Both the position numbers and the translations under genes were made by a program. Shown in pieces: positions 43,149 through 51,724 of a stretch of 64,000 nucleotides of DNA; within the stretch, counting starts at the first letter, position 1; every line of letters starts with the position of its first letter. Under the pieces are notes generated by a model that was not told where the DNA came from, searched no databases, and saw only the letters and a program-made list of their open reading frames with translations. The stretch comes from Salinirubellus litoreus (GTDB lineage: Archaea > Halobacteriota > Halobacteria > Halobacteriales > Haloarculaceae), in assembly GCF_037335815.1 (NCBI RefSeq), contig NZ_CP147841.1:2542001-2606000 (forward strand). The letters run 5' to 3'.

Positions 43149-43625
43149 ATGCATCCGCGTGCCGAGGAGTTCGCAGCGGCCGCCCGTGAGCGGTACGGGT
43201 TCGACCCCGACGTCCACCAGTTCGACGTCGGGACCCGGACGGCGGAGGCCGCCGCCCGGGCGGTCGGCTGCGAGGTCGCACAGATAGCCAGCAGCCTCGC
43301 CTTCGAGGCCGACGGCGAACTCGTCGTGGTGGTGACGTCGGGGTCGAACCGGGTGAGCGAGTCGAAGCTCGCGGACGCGCTCGGGGTTCCCGAGAGCGCG
43401 GTCGGGATGGCCGACGCCGACCGAATCAGGGCCGAACTCGGGTGGTCCATCGGCGGCGTCCCGCCGATCTGTCACGACACCGCCGTGCCGGTCTACCTCG
43501 ACGAGACGCTCCTCGACCACGAGGAGGTGTGGGCGGCCGCGGGGACGCCCGAGGCGGTCTTTCGCGCCCCGCCCGAGCGGCTGTGCGAACTCGCGGACGC
43601 GACGCCCGTCGACGTCGCCGAGTAG
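43149..43625 (+). CDS. YbaK/EbsC-family aminoacyl-tRNA deacylase-like protein
   Basis: 158 residues, one YbaK domain: VGCEVAQIASSLAFEADGEL with the conserved Lys position changed (usually vKsl.f), VVVVTSGSNRVSESKLADAL, SIGGVPPICHDTAVPVYLDE and EEVWAAAGTPEAVFRAPPER. Bacterial relatives hydrolyse mischarged Cys-tRNA(Pro) and related species. The usual catalytic Lys of E. coli YbaK (ivKtLv) appears here as IASSLA, so activity in that form is doubtful. Free-standing editing domains are common in haloarchaea. Confidence 0.85.
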   Translation: MHPRAEEFAAAARERYGFDPDVHQFDVGTRTAEAAARAVGCEVAQIASSLAFEADGELVVVVTSGSNRVSESKLADALGVPESAVGMADADRIRAELGWSIGGVPPICHDTAVPVYLDETLLDHEEVWAAAGTPEAVFRAPPERLCELADATPVDVAE

Positions 43626-43736
43626 CCCCGCCCCGCCTCGGGACCCGCCGGCGACTCGTCGTCCGCTCGCGGACCCCTCCCGGCCACTGAAGGCGACGGT
43701 GATTTACCCACGGCCGGAGAAGGCCCGAGGAGACGG

Positions 43737-45890
43737 ATGGTCGACCTGACGACGCTGTTCGGGCCGGAGTGTGTCGCCGTCGTCGGCGCGACGGACCGCG
43801 AGGGCTCGGTCGGGCGTGCGGTGATGCAGAACATGCTCGACTCCTTCGAGGGGCGGGTGGTCCCGGTCAACCCCTCGCGGGACGAGCTGTTCGACCGACG
43901 GTGCTACGACTCGGTCGCGGACGTCCCGGATGCCGACCTCGTCGTCGTCGCCGTCCCTCCCGACGCGGTCATCGACGTGCTCCGCGAGTCGGGCGAGGCG
44001 GGCGTCCGCGACGCGGTCGTCATCACCGCGGGGTTCGGCGAGGCCGGCAACGAGGGCGCGGCGCGGGAGCGAGAACTGGCCGAGGTCGCCGCCGAGTACG
44101 ACATGAACGTCGTCGGGCCCAACTCGGTAGGGGTGATCTCGACGCCCGTCGGGATGAACGCCACCTTCGCCCCACTCGGGGCCGAACCCGGGAACGTCTC
44201 GTTCATGTCCCAGTCGGGGGCGTTCGTCACCGCGGTCCTCGACTGGGCGGCCGACCGCGAGGTCGGCTTCCGGGACATCGTCTCGCTGGGCAACAAGGCC
44301 GTCCTCGACGAGTCGGACTTCGTCGAGCACTGGGGACGGGACGAGGAGACGGACGTCGTCCTCGGCTATCTGGAGGGGATCGAGGACGGCCGATCGTTCA
44401 TCGACACGGCCCGGACGGTGACCGACGACACTCCCGTCGTGCTCGTCAAGTCCGGACGGACGGAGGCGGGTGCCCACGCGGCCGCCTCCCACACGGGCGC
44501 TATCGCGGGGAGCGAGGCGGCCTACGAGGCCGGCCTCGATCAGGCCGGCGTCCTCCGGGTCGAGGGGGTTCAGGAGCTGTTCGACTACGCCGCGATACTG
44601 GCCGGCCAGCCGGTCCCCGACTCCGATGGCGTGGCTATCGTCACGAACGCCGGCGGGCCGGGCGTGATGGCGACCGACGCCGTGGGCGACTCGGGGCTAT
44701 CGCTGGCGTCGTTCGCGGAGGGGACCGTCGGGGCGCTCTCGGAGGCGCTCCCCGACAACGCGAACGTCTACAACCCCATCGACGTCATCGGTGACGCGCC
44801 CGTCGATCGGTTCGCGGAGGCGCTCGACGTCGCGCTCGCGGACCCGAACGTCGGCTCGGCGGTCGTCATCGCCTGTCCCACGGCGACGCTCTCGTTCGAG
44901 GCGCTCGCCGAGGCGGTCGTCGACGCCGGCGAGGCGCACGGGAAGCCCCTGGCGGTGAGCCTGATGGGCGGGAGTTCGACCCGCGAGGCGGGCCGGACGC
45001 TCAGCGGCGCGGGCGTCCCGACGTACTTCGACCCCGCCCGGGCGGTCCGCTCGCTCGACGCGCTCAGGGAGTACCGCGAGATCCGCGACGCCGAGTACAC
45101 CGCCCCGAGGGAGTTCGACGTCGACCGCGAGCACGCCCGCGAGGTGCTGGCCGACGCCGGTCGTCGGGGGACCACTCGGCTCGGCGTCGAGGCGATGGAC
45201 CTGCTCTCGGCCTACGGCATTCCCATCCCGGAGGGGGAGGTCGTCGACTCGCCCGCCGACGCGGAACGAGTCGCTGAGGGGATCGGCGGCGACGTCGTGA
45301 TGAAGATCGTCTCGCCGGACATCCTCCACAAGTCCGATATCGGCGGCGTGAAGGTCGGCGTCCCCAGCGAGGAGGTGCGGGACGCCTACGAGGACCTGAT
45401 CACGCGCGCGCGCCGCTACCAGCCGGACGCCGACCTGCTCGGCGTGCAGGTCCAGGAGCTGCTCGACACCTCGAACGGGGTGGAGACGATCGTCGGGACG
45501 AACCGCGACCCGCAGTTCGGCCCGCTCGTCCTGTTCGGCCTCGGCGGCGTCTTCGTCGAGGTGCTCGAGGACACGACCGTGCGGGTCGCGCCCGTCGCCG
45601 AACCCGAAGCCCGCGAGATGATCGAGGGGATCCGCGCGACGCCGCTCCTGCGCGGGGCCCGCGGCCGCGACCCCGTCGACGAGGGGAGCGTCGTCGAGAC
45701 CATCCAGCGGCTCTCACAGCTCGTCACCGACTTCCCCGCCATCCTCGAACTCGACGTGAACCCGCTCGTAGTGACCCCCGAGAGCGCCACCGCGGTCGAC
45801 GTCCGGCTGACCGTCGACCCCGAGAAGCTCCCGGGTCCCGAGCCCGAACCCGACGCCGACACCACCGAGACCACGGAGACACAGCGATGA
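43737..45890 (+). CDS. Acetate--CoA ligase (ADP-forming), fused alpha-beta
   Basis: 717 residues: CoA-binding domain (CVAVVGATDREGSVGRAVMQ), two CoA-ligase subdomains with GPNSVGVISTP, SFMSQSGAFVTA and the phosphohistidine loop AGAHAAASHTGAIAG, a linker, then the ATP-grasp beta part (VVMKIVSPDILHKSDIGGVK and the second His region; NPLVVTP). Converts acetyl-CoA + ADP + Pi to acetate + ATP; the fused single-chain form is typical of haloarchaea. The acidic tail PEPEPDADTTETTE is disordered. The ATGA overlap with the next gene shows coupling. Confidence 0.94.
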   Translation: MVDLTTLFGPECVAVVGATDREGSVGRAVMQNMLDSFEGRVVPVNPSRDELFDRRCYDSVADVPDADLVVVAVPPDAVIDVLRESGEAGVRDAVVITAGFGEAGNEGAARERELAEVAAEYDMNVVGPNSVGVISTPVGMNATFAPLGAEPGNVSFMSQSGAFVTAVLDWAADREVGFRDIVSLGNKAVLDESDFVEHWGRDEETDVVLGYLEGIEDGRSFIDTARTVTDDTPVVLVKSGRTEAGAHAAASHTGAIAGSEAAYEAGLDQAGVLRVEGVQELFDYAAILAGQPVPDSDGVAIVTNAGGPGVMATDAVGDSGLSLASFAEGTVGALSEALPDNANVYNPIDVIGDAPVDRFAEALDVALADPNVGSAVVIACPTATLSFEALAEAVVDAGEAHGKPLAVSLMGGSSTREAGRTLSGAGVPTYFDPARAVRSLDALREYREIRDAEYTAPREFDVDREHAREVLADAGRRGTTRLGVEAMDLLSAYGIPIPEGEVVDSPADAERVAEGIGGDVVMKIVSPDILHKSDIGGVKVGVPSEEVRDAYEDLITRARRYQPDADLLGVQVQELLDTSNGVETIVGTNRDPQFGPLVLFGLGGVFVEVLEDTTVRVAPVAEPEAREMIEGIRATPLLRGARGRDPVDEGSVVETIQRLSQLVTDFPAILELDVNPLVVTPESATAVDVRLTVDPEKLPGPEPEPDADTTETTETQR

Positions 45891-46987
45891 ACCCGAACCC
45901 GAACTCCAACCCGAAGCCGATACTCGTCACCTCGACCGAGGAGAGCACAGGCAAGACCGCCGTGGCGCTGGCGCTGGCGCTCGCAGGTCGGGAGAACGGC
46001 CGCGACGTCGGCTTCATGAAACCGAAGGGCACCCGGCTCCAGTCCTCGGTCGGCAAGACACTCGACGAGGACCCGATGCTCGCCCGCGAACTGCTCGACC
46101 TCGACGCCGAGATGCACGAGATGGAGCCGGTCGTCTACTCGCCCACCTTCGTTCAGGAGGTCGTTCGCGGGCGCGAGGACGCCGAGAGCCTCCGCGAGAC
46201 GGTACGGGAGGCCTACGAGGGGCTCGCCGCCGACCACGATCTGATGATCGTCGAGGGCGGCGGGCTCACCACCGGCGGTATCGTCGATCTGACCGACGCC
46301 GACGTGGCCGACCTGCTCGACGCGCGGGTGCTGCTCGTCGCCCCGTACGGCGAACCCGGCGACGTCGACCGGGTCGTCGACGCCGCCGACCGGATCGGCG
46401 ACCGGCTCGGCGGGGTGCTGTTCAACGCGGTGGGCGACGCGGCCTACGACGACCTCACGACCGACGTCATCCCGTTCCTCGAGGGGCGGGGGATCCGTGT
46501 GTTCGGCGCGCTCCCGCGGGTCCAGGAGCTGGCCGGGATCACCGTCGCCGAACTCGCCGAGGAGATCGGCGCGGAACCGCTCACGTCGGCGGGGAACGGC
46601 GAGTTCGTCGAGCGGTTCGTCGTCGGCGCGATGGGGGCGAGCGAGGCGCTCACGCAGTTCCGCCGGACCCGCGACGCCGTGATGGTCACCGGCGGCGACC
46701 GCGCCGACATACAGACCGCCGGGCTCGAAGCGCCGGGCGTGCGGGCACTCGTCCTGACCGGCGGGTTCCGCCCGCCGGGGACCGTCCTCGGGCGCGCCGA
46801 GGAGGTCGGCAAACCCGTCCTGCTCGTGCAGTCGGACACCGCGACCGCCATCGAGCGTATCGAGTCGGTCATCCGCTCGGGCCGCGCGCGGAGCCGCGAG
46901 ACCGTCGAGCGGATGGGCGAACTCCTCCGGGACTACGCCGACGTGGACGCGATGCTGTCGCTGGCCGGCGAAGTCCACGAGGAGTAG
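45887..46987 (+). CDS. BioD-like P-loop plus DRTGG-domain protein (phosphotransacetylase-family type)
   Basis: 366 residues. The N-terminal dethiobiotin-synthetase-like NTPase (about 10-210) has P-loop TSTEESTGKTAVALAL and the switch-like MIVEGGGLTTGGI; the DRTGG domain follows (about 215-320; REVRDAVMVTGGDRADIQTA-like RRTRDAVMVTGGDRADIQ). Proteins of this architecture are annotated as phosphotransacetylase-related because they match the N-terminus of long Pta enzymes, but the catalytic PTA domain is absent. Coupling to ADP-forming acetyl-CoA synthetase suggests a sensor or regulator of acetate/acetyl-CoA metabolism. No direct assay known to me. Confidence 0.85.
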   Translation: MNPNPNSNPKPILVTSTEESTGKTAVALALALAGRENGRDVGFMKPKGTRLQSSVGKTLDEDPMLARELLDLDAEMHEMEPVVYSPTFVQEVVRGREDAESLRETVREAYEGLAADHDLMIVEGGGLTTGGIVDLTDADVADLLDARVLLVAPYGEPGDVDRVVDAADRIGDRLGGVLFNAVGDAAYDDLTTDVIPFLEGRGIRVFGALPRVQELAGITVAELAEEIGAEPLTSAGNGEFVERFVVGAMGASEALTQFRRTRDAVMVTGGDRADIQTAGLEAPGVRALVLTGGFRPPGTVLGRAEEVGKPVLLVQSDTATAIERIESVIRSGRARSRETVERMGELLRDYADVDAMLSLAGEVHEE

Positions 46988-47052
46988 GACCGTCCGCGAG
47001 AGCCGTCGTCGTTCCCACAGCCTTGTAACCCCGCTCCGCGCAGGGCGGAACG

Positions 47053-47859
47053 ATGCCAACAGCCGCCGACCTCGGGAACGACGACCTCCGGGTGACCGGG
47101 AGCGACGACGGGCTCGTCGTCCGCGCGACGATCGACCGCCCGGAGAAGCGCAACGCGCTCAACGACGCCGTCCTCGACGGCCTCGCGGCCGTCTTCGACT
47201 ACGCCGACGACTCGCCGACCAGGGTGGTCGTGCTCCGCGGCGCGGGTGGGACGTTCTGTGCCGGCGGCGACCTACAGTCGATGGCCGAGAGCTTCGGGCG
47301 GGACGCACAGGCGTTCCGCGAGGGGTTCGGCACGCTCGCGGGCCTGATGGAGCGCATGGTCGACACCGGCGCGCTCGTCGTCGCCGCCGTCGAGGGATAC
47401 TGTCTCGCCGGGGGGATGGGTCTCGCCGCCTCGTGTGACGTGATCCTCGCCGGCGAGGACGCCACGTTCGGGACCCCCGAGGTCGACATCGGCCTGCTCC
47501 CCGCACAGGCGATGGTCCCCATCATGCGGACGGTGAGCGAGAAGCAGGGTCTCAAACTGCTGTTCACCGGCGAACGGATCGACGCCGCACGGGCCGACGA
47601 GATCGGGTTCACCTCGGAGGTCGTCCCGAGTGACGACTTCGACGCCGAACTGGACGATCTGGTCGACGACCTCGCGGCCTCCTCGCCGGTGATGATCGAG
47701 ATGGGAAAGGAGGCGTTCTACAACCAGCGGGAGATGGGGTTCGCCGAGGCCCTCTCGTACGGGCGGGAGATCATCTCGCTGGTCGCCATGAGCGAGGAGA
47801 CCGAGGCCGGCATCGAGGCGTTCCTGGCCGGCGAGGAGCCCGAGTGGCGGGGGCGATAG
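47053..47859 (+). CDS. Enoyl-CoA hydratase/isomerase family protein
   Basis: 268 residues with a crotonase fold. Oxyanion-hole segments GTFCAGGDLQSMAE and GYCLAGGMGLAASCDVI, and the catalytic Glu in FGTPEVDIGLLP. The second catalytic Glu of classical hydratases (near residue 115 here) is replaced in LAASCDV, so an isomerase or another crotonase reaction is also possible. Located downstream of the acetate-CoA ligase pair with a 65-bp gap, in line with acyl-CoA catabolism. Confidence 0.9.
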   Translation: MPTAADLGNDDLRVTGSDDGLVVRATIDRPEKRNALNDAVLDGLAAVFDYADDSPTRVVVLRGAGGTFCAGGDLQSMAESFGRDAQAFREGFGTLAGLMERMVDTGALVVAAVEGYCLAGGMGLAASCDVILAGEDATFGTPEVDIGLLPAQAMVPIMRTVSEKQGLKLLFTGERIDAARADEIGFTSEVVPSDDFDAELDDLVDDLAASSPVMIEMGKEAFYNQREMGFAEALSYGREIISLVAMSEETEAGIEAFLAGEEPEWRGR

Positions 47860-47978
47860 GACGCCCGGCGAGTCACACGTGCCGCTGACGTAGGCGACCC
47901 TGGTCGTCGGGACGGACCCACCGGTCGACGGTGGCGTCCGAAAGAACGGATCGGGAGGGCAGCCCCCGGAGGCGCCGC

Positions 47979-48377
47979 TCAGGAGGAGTTCGGGACGACG
48001 TTGATGTCCGCGTGGAGCTCCTCCTTGACCGCCTGGTGGACGTGACAGAGCTCCTCGCCGAGTTCGATCAGCGCGTCGACCTGCTCGTCGTCGAGGTCGT
48101 CCTCGACGTGCACGGTGAGGCTGACCGACTCGAGGAAGTCGTCGTCGGTGAGGCTCGCCTCGGCCTCCGTCCGGATCGCGCCGAGCGAGAGGTCGTGCTC
48201 GCGATCCGCGCCCGCGCGGAACGCGAACGAGTAACACGCCGCGTAGTCGGCCACGACGATCTCGTCGGGGGACGGTCCGTCCTCGCCGGTGGCGTCGATG
48301 CTCAGTTCGAAGTCGCCGACGCGGCTGGTGGCGAAGAACTTCTCGTCGTTTTTCGCGGTTGCCTCGATATCTGCCAT
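47979..48377 (-). CDS. OsmC-family peroxiredoxin-like protein
   Basis: 132 residues from ATG 48377. The two reactive Cys of OsmC/Ohr are present in VADYAACYSFAFRAG and GEELCHVHQAVKEEL. Family members reduce organic hydroperoxides using thiol partners. The TGEDGPSPDEIVVADYAACY segment is typical of the OsmC core. Convergent with the hydratase gene; the metallo-beta-lactamase gene lies upstream on the same strand. Confidence 0.9.
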   Translation of the reverse strand: MADIEATAKNDEKFFATSRVGDFELSIDATGEDGPSPDEIVVADYAACYSFAFRAGADREHDLSLGAIRTEAEASLTDDDFLESVSLTVHVEDDLDDEQVDALIELGEELCHVHQAVKEELHADINVVPNSS

Positions 48378-48444
48378 AGCGGGAGGGGCTTCTCGTGCCC
48401 CGCGTAAAAATGTGACCGGGTCGGGTCGGTCGGCCGGGATCGGG

Positions 48445-49164
48445 CTACCCGTCCAGCGTGAACGTCTCGTCGCCGTCGAGGACGACCACCTCGGCATCGC
48501 TCCCCGTCGCGGAGACCTCGCGGACGAAGTCGTCGGTGTCGATCTCGATGGGCGGGAACGTGTCGTAGTGCATCGGGAAGGCGTAGTCGACGTCGAGCCA
48601 GTCGACGGCGATGGCGGCCTGCGTCGGCCCCATGGTGAAATGATCGCCCACGGGCAGCGCCGCGGCGTCGGGTTCGAGGAACGGACCGATGACGTCGCGC
48701 ATCTCGGTCATCAGCCCGGTGTCCCCCGCGTGGTAGAACGTCGTCGCGTCGGCGTCGGACTCCTGGGTCGGCTTCCTGTCCGAGATAACGAATCCCGCCG
48801 GCATCCCGGCCTCGTACTCGTAGGAGGTGTTCAGCCCGGAGGTGTGGTCCGCGCGGTGCATCGTCACGAACGCGTCGCCGCACTCGACGGTCCCGCCGAT
48901 GTTCATCCCGATGGCGTCCTCGAGCCCGTGCTCGTCGGCCATGTAGGCCGTTATCTCTGGGGTGGCGACGAGCGTGGCGTCCTCGAACGCCGCCGCGTGG
49001 GCGATGTGGTCCGCGTGCCCGTGCGTGAGGAGGACATAGTCCGGGGCGTCGACGTCCTCGGGGTCGAGATCGGTCTTCGGGTTGTCGAAGAACGGGTCGA
49101 CGAGGAGGTGGGTGTCGCCGACGACGACGCGCCAGGTCGAGTGACCGTGCCAGGTCAGTTCCAT
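48445..49164 (-). CDS. Metallo-beta-lactamase-fold hydrolase (UPF0173 type)
   Basis: 239 residues. Metal motifs: ELTWHGHSTWRVVVGD, LLTHGHADHIAHAAAFED (HxHxDH), the later MHRADHTSG, FYHAGDTGLMTEM and PMHYDTFPPIE. Binuclear-zinc hydrolase of the UPF0173/YtkL group, with unknown physiological substrate. A complete protein with no export signal. Confidence 0.92.
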   Translation of the reverse strand: MELTWHGHSTWRVVVGDTHLLVDPFFDNPKTDLDPEDVDAPDYVLLTHGHADHIAHAAAFEDATLVATPEITAYMADEHGLEDAIGMNIGGTVECGDAFVTMHRADHTSGLNTSYEYEAGMPAGFVISDRKPTQESDADATTFYHAGDTGLMTEMRDVIGPFLEPDAAALPVGDHFTMGPTQAAIAVDWLDVDYAFPMHYDTFPPIEIDTDDFVREVSATGSDAEVVVLDGDETFTLDG

Positions 49165-49494
49165 GACGCCCGGACGTTCTCGTGGACGGGACTTAACGGT
49201 TCAGGGCCATCCCGACGACCCCCGGTTCGCTACCGTCGAACCGGCCTCGACGATCACCGATACCTATATACCTTTAGCGCCGTCCAGGTCGCCGTCAATC
49301 GGGATCTGCCCCGTCCTGCTCGCGTAACGATTATTCCGGCAGAAATGACCGTTTCACGCCCGGTATCGGTCGAACGATGGTTCGCCATTCCGCGAAAGAT
49401 TTAAATAGCTTTCGCCCTTACTGAGAGTTAGGAGCTACCCCCCGGGATTTTCGGCGATTCGGTCCCCGCCCGAGGGGCGCTTCTCGCACCCACC
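49165..49494. other. Promoter region of TFB, no gene
   Basis: 330 bp. Two TATA-like boxes on the plus strand are visible: ctatatacctttag (near 49264) and tttaaata (49400-49407). The proximal one would give a 5' leader of about 65 nt before the TFB start. No ORF supported. Confidence 0.6.
49400..49407 (+). promoter_or_regulatory. Proximal TATA box of the TFB gene
   Basis: tttaaata at 49400-49407 after the purine-rich cgcgaaaga, a good BRE/TATA pair. Transcription would start near 49430, leaving a leader of about 65 nt, unusual among the leaderless genes here. Confidence 0.6.
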
Positions 49495-50460
49495 ATGAGC
49501 GAAACCACCATCAGAACCTACGAACGAGAGGAGCAGGAGCCCGAGGCGACGGCCCCCGAGGACGAACTCGTCTGCCCCGAGTGCGGGGGGCGACTCGAGT
49601 CCGACACCGAACACGGGGAGGTCGTCTGTGCCGACTGCGGGCTCGTCGTCGAGGAGGACGAGATCGATCGCGGCCCCGAGTGGCGCGCCTTCGACGCCGG
49701 CGAGCGCGACCAGAAGTCCCGTGTCGGCGCGCCGACGACGAACATGATGCACGACAAGGGGCTGTCGACGAACATCGGCTGGCAGGACAAGGACGCCTAC
49801 GGCCGCCAGCTGTCGAACCGGCAGCGCCAGAAGATGCAGCGGCTGCGCACCTGGAACGAGCGGTTCCGCACCCGTGACTCGAAAGAGCGCAACCTGAAAC
49901 AGGCGCTGGGCGAGATCGACCGGATGGCGAGCGCGCTCGGACTCCCCGAGAACGTCCGGGAGACCGCCAGCGTCATCTACCGGCGCGCGCTCTCCGAGGA
50001 CCTCCTCCCGGGGCGGTCCATCGAGGGAGTCGCCACCGCCGCGGTGTACGCCGCCGCCCGACAGGCCGGCGTCCCGCGGAGCCTCGACGAGGTCGAGATG
50101 GTCTCGCGGGTCGACAAGATGGAGCTGACGCGCACGTACCGGTACGTGGTTCGCGAGCTGGGCCTGGAGATCAGGCCCGCCGATCCCGAGAGCTACGTCC
50201 CGCGGTTCGCCAGCGACCTCGACCTCTCCGACGAGTCCGAACGCCGCGCCCGCGAACTGCTCGTCAACGCCCGCGAGGCCGGTATCCTCAGCGGGAAGTC
50301 CCCGGTGGGGCTGGCGGCGGCGGCAGTGTACGCCGCGGCGCTGCTGACCAACGAGAAGGTGACCCAGAGCGAGGTGTCAGACGTCGCGAACATCTCGGAG
50401 GTCACCATCCGGAACCGGTACAAGGAGCTACTCGAGGCCGGCGACGCGGTCGCGGCCTGA
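49495..50460 (+). CDS. tfb: Transcription initiation factor TFB (TFIIB homologue)
   Basis: 321 residues. N-terminal zinc ribbon CPECGGRLESDTEHGEVVC with CADCGLV, B-reader/linker region IDRGPEWRAFDAGERDQKSR, and two cyclin repeats (about 125-215 and 220-310) including the recognition helices TRTYRYVVRELGLEI and NISEVTIRNRYKELLEAG. Recruits RNA polymerase to TATA/BRE complexes with TBP. Haloarchaea carry several TFB paralogues; which one this is cannot be told. A short hairpin (GGACT-acacc-AGTCC) directly follows the stop. Confidence 0.96.
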   Translation: MSETTIRTYEREEQEPEATAPEDELVCPECGGRLESDTEHGEVVCADCGLVVEEDEIDRGPEWRAFDAGERDQKSRVGAPTTNMMHDKGLSTNIGWQDKDAYGRQLSNRQRQKMQRLRTWNERFRTRDSKERNLKQALGEIDRMASALGLPENVRETASVIYRRALSEDLLPGRSIEGVATAAVYAAARQAGVPRSLDEVEMVSRVDKMELTRTYRYVVRELGLEIRPADPESYVPRFASDLDLSDESERRARELLVNAREAGILSGKSPVGLAAAAVYAAALLTNEKVTQSEVSDVANISEVTIRNRYKELLEAGDAVAA

Positions 50461-50463
50461 TAC

Positions 50464-50478
50464 GGACTACACCAGTCC
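50464..50478 (+). terminator. Short hairpin after the TFB stop
   Basis: GGACT ACACC AGTCC, a five-base-pair stem starting three bases after TGA. Weak by itself and without a T-tract, so only a possible terminator. Confidence 0.3.
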
Positions 50479-50611
50479 TCACGAGCCCTCCCGCTCGTAG
50501 GTGATTCGCGACCGGTGTTCGCCGCGGTAACCGCGGTTTCCGACGTTCACGTCCGGGCGCGCCCGGACGCGTTGCTAACTTTTTTCACCTTGTCTGTCCC
50601 ACGGAAGAGCC

Positions 50612-50788
50612 ATGGAGGAGACGTACGTCAGACTTCTGTGTCCGGAGTGTGGAAAGCACTGGGAGCGACAGCCCAGCGACCTCCCGGAGCCGTCCCGGAC
50701 GTTCCACTGCCCGGGGTGTCACGCCAGCCGCCGGCTCTCCGAGTTCGCCCGGACGGAACACGACCTCCGGACGATGCGGGAGCTGTGA
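50612..50788 (+). CDS. Small zinc-ribbon protein, 58 residues (DUF7836-like)
   Basis: Begins MEETYVRLLCPECGKHWER and has a second pair CPGCH, giving four Cys for one zinc (C-x2-C ... C-x2-C), then the tail RRLSEFARTEHDLRTMREL. The pattern is that of small zinc fingers common in Halobacteria, whose deletion phenotypes are mostly unknown. Upstream tttttcacct (50580) is an A/T-rich start-region signal. It faces the aIF2-beta stop five bases away. Confidence 0.8.
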   Translation: MEETYVRLLCPECGKHWERQPSDLPEPSRTFHCPGCHASRRLSEFARTEHDLRTMREL

Positions 50789-50793
50789 TCTGA

Positions 50794-51198
50794 CTACTCG
50801 CCGGTCGCCGACCGGGCACCGCAGGCGTCACACTGTCTGACGTACGCCCCCTGTTCCCGTTCGAGGTGCGTGTCGGGCAGTCCGCACTCCGGGCAGATGA
50901 CGTACGCCTCGGCGTACGTCTCGAGGGCGTCACGGATCCGTTCGGTGCGGAACTCCCCGGTGAGCCGGAGCCGACCCCGTTCGTCGACGGTCGCGCTCGT
51001 TCCGACCTCGTTCTGGAGGTGGCCCATGAGGTGATCGGGGTCACGGTCGAGCCGGTCGGCGACCTCCTGGAAGTTCTCGAAGACCGTGGCGTTGCCCTCC
51101 TGTCGGACCTCGGGGTCCGGGAGCTGGAACCGCGAGGTATCCCCCTCGATGTCGGGGGTCTCCTCGAGCGCTCGGTCGAGCCCGTCCTCGTAGTCCAT
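50794..51198 (-). CDS. eif2b: Translation initiation factor aIF2 subunit beta
   Basis: 134 residues from ATG 51198 (a TTG two codons upstream is possible). N-terminal helix (MDYEDGLDRALEETPDI), alpha/beta domain with VFENFQEVADRLDRDPDHLM and LLRLTGEFRTERIRDAL-type segments, and the C-terminal zinc ribbon VICPECGLPDTHLER with CDACGA. Part of the heterotrimeric aIF2 that brings initiator tRNA to the small ribosomal subunit. Complete and typical length. Confidence 0.94.
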   Translation of the reverse strand: MDYEDGLDRALEETPDIEGDTSRFQLPDPEVRQEGNATVFENFQEVADRLDRDPDHLMGHLQNEVGTSATVDERGRLRLTGEFRTERIRDALETYAEAYVICPECGLPDTHLEREQGAYVRQCDACGARSATGE

Positions 51199-51346
51199 GC
51201 CCAACGGTTGCGTCCCGTCGGGTGAAAAACCCTTTCGGAGTCGCCGACTGCTGACGATCGTTCACGAACGTTGTGCCGAGCGAAACGGTCACACACGGGG
51301 GTCTGAGGCGCTCTGAGGGGGTCGCGTGTTAACGAGACTCAGGATA

Positions 51347-51357
51347 ATACTATAAAC
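51347..51357 (+). promoter_or_regulatory. TATA box of the UPF0058 gene
   Basis: atactataaac at 51347-51357, 26-36 nt before ATG 51383; leaderless. Confidence 0.6.
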
Positions 51358-51382
51358 GTGCGGTCGTTATGCACGAGCGACC

Positions 51383-51619
51383 ATGAAGAAGCAGGAGCTC
51401 ATTCATCTCCACGGCCTGCTTGCGGAGGTACGCAACCACTACGAACAGTCCCAGAAGACGGAGGTCGACGACGAGCGATATCGCGAGCTCGGCGTTCGCC
51501 CGACATCCATCCACAAATCGAAGACAGACCACAAGGCGGCCGTTTTCGCGCTGGCGGACGGGATCACCTCCGAGATGGAGGCCGAGACCGAGCAGCCGGT
51601 CTCCCCGACCGCCGACTGA
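51383..51619 (+). CDS. UPF0058 family protein
   Basis: 78 residues: MKKQELIHLHGLLAEVRNHY, then a central YRELGVRPTSIHKSKTDHKA and a helix AAVFALADGITSEM. This small helical family is spread across Euryarchaeota, usually in several copies in haloarchaea. Function unknown. Confidence 0.85.
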   Translation: MKKQELIHLHGLLAEVRNHYEQSQKTEVDDERYRELGVRPTSIHKSKTDHKAAVFALADGITSEMEAETEQPVSPTAD

Positions 51620-51724
51620 GTCCCCGAGTCGGGACGAACCATCAGACCCGGACAGCGATCGCTCCGGCCACTTCCGCTGGAGGGTCCGACGCCGGATCAG
51701 CGAGCCGGCGTGGCGACCGGGCGG

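Noticed and set aside
50458..50480. Third copy of the stop-codon palindrome after TFB, because TGATACGGA recurs there
   Set aside because: Only nine bases match; the following sequence forms a different short hairpin and lacks the ttaccgg core.
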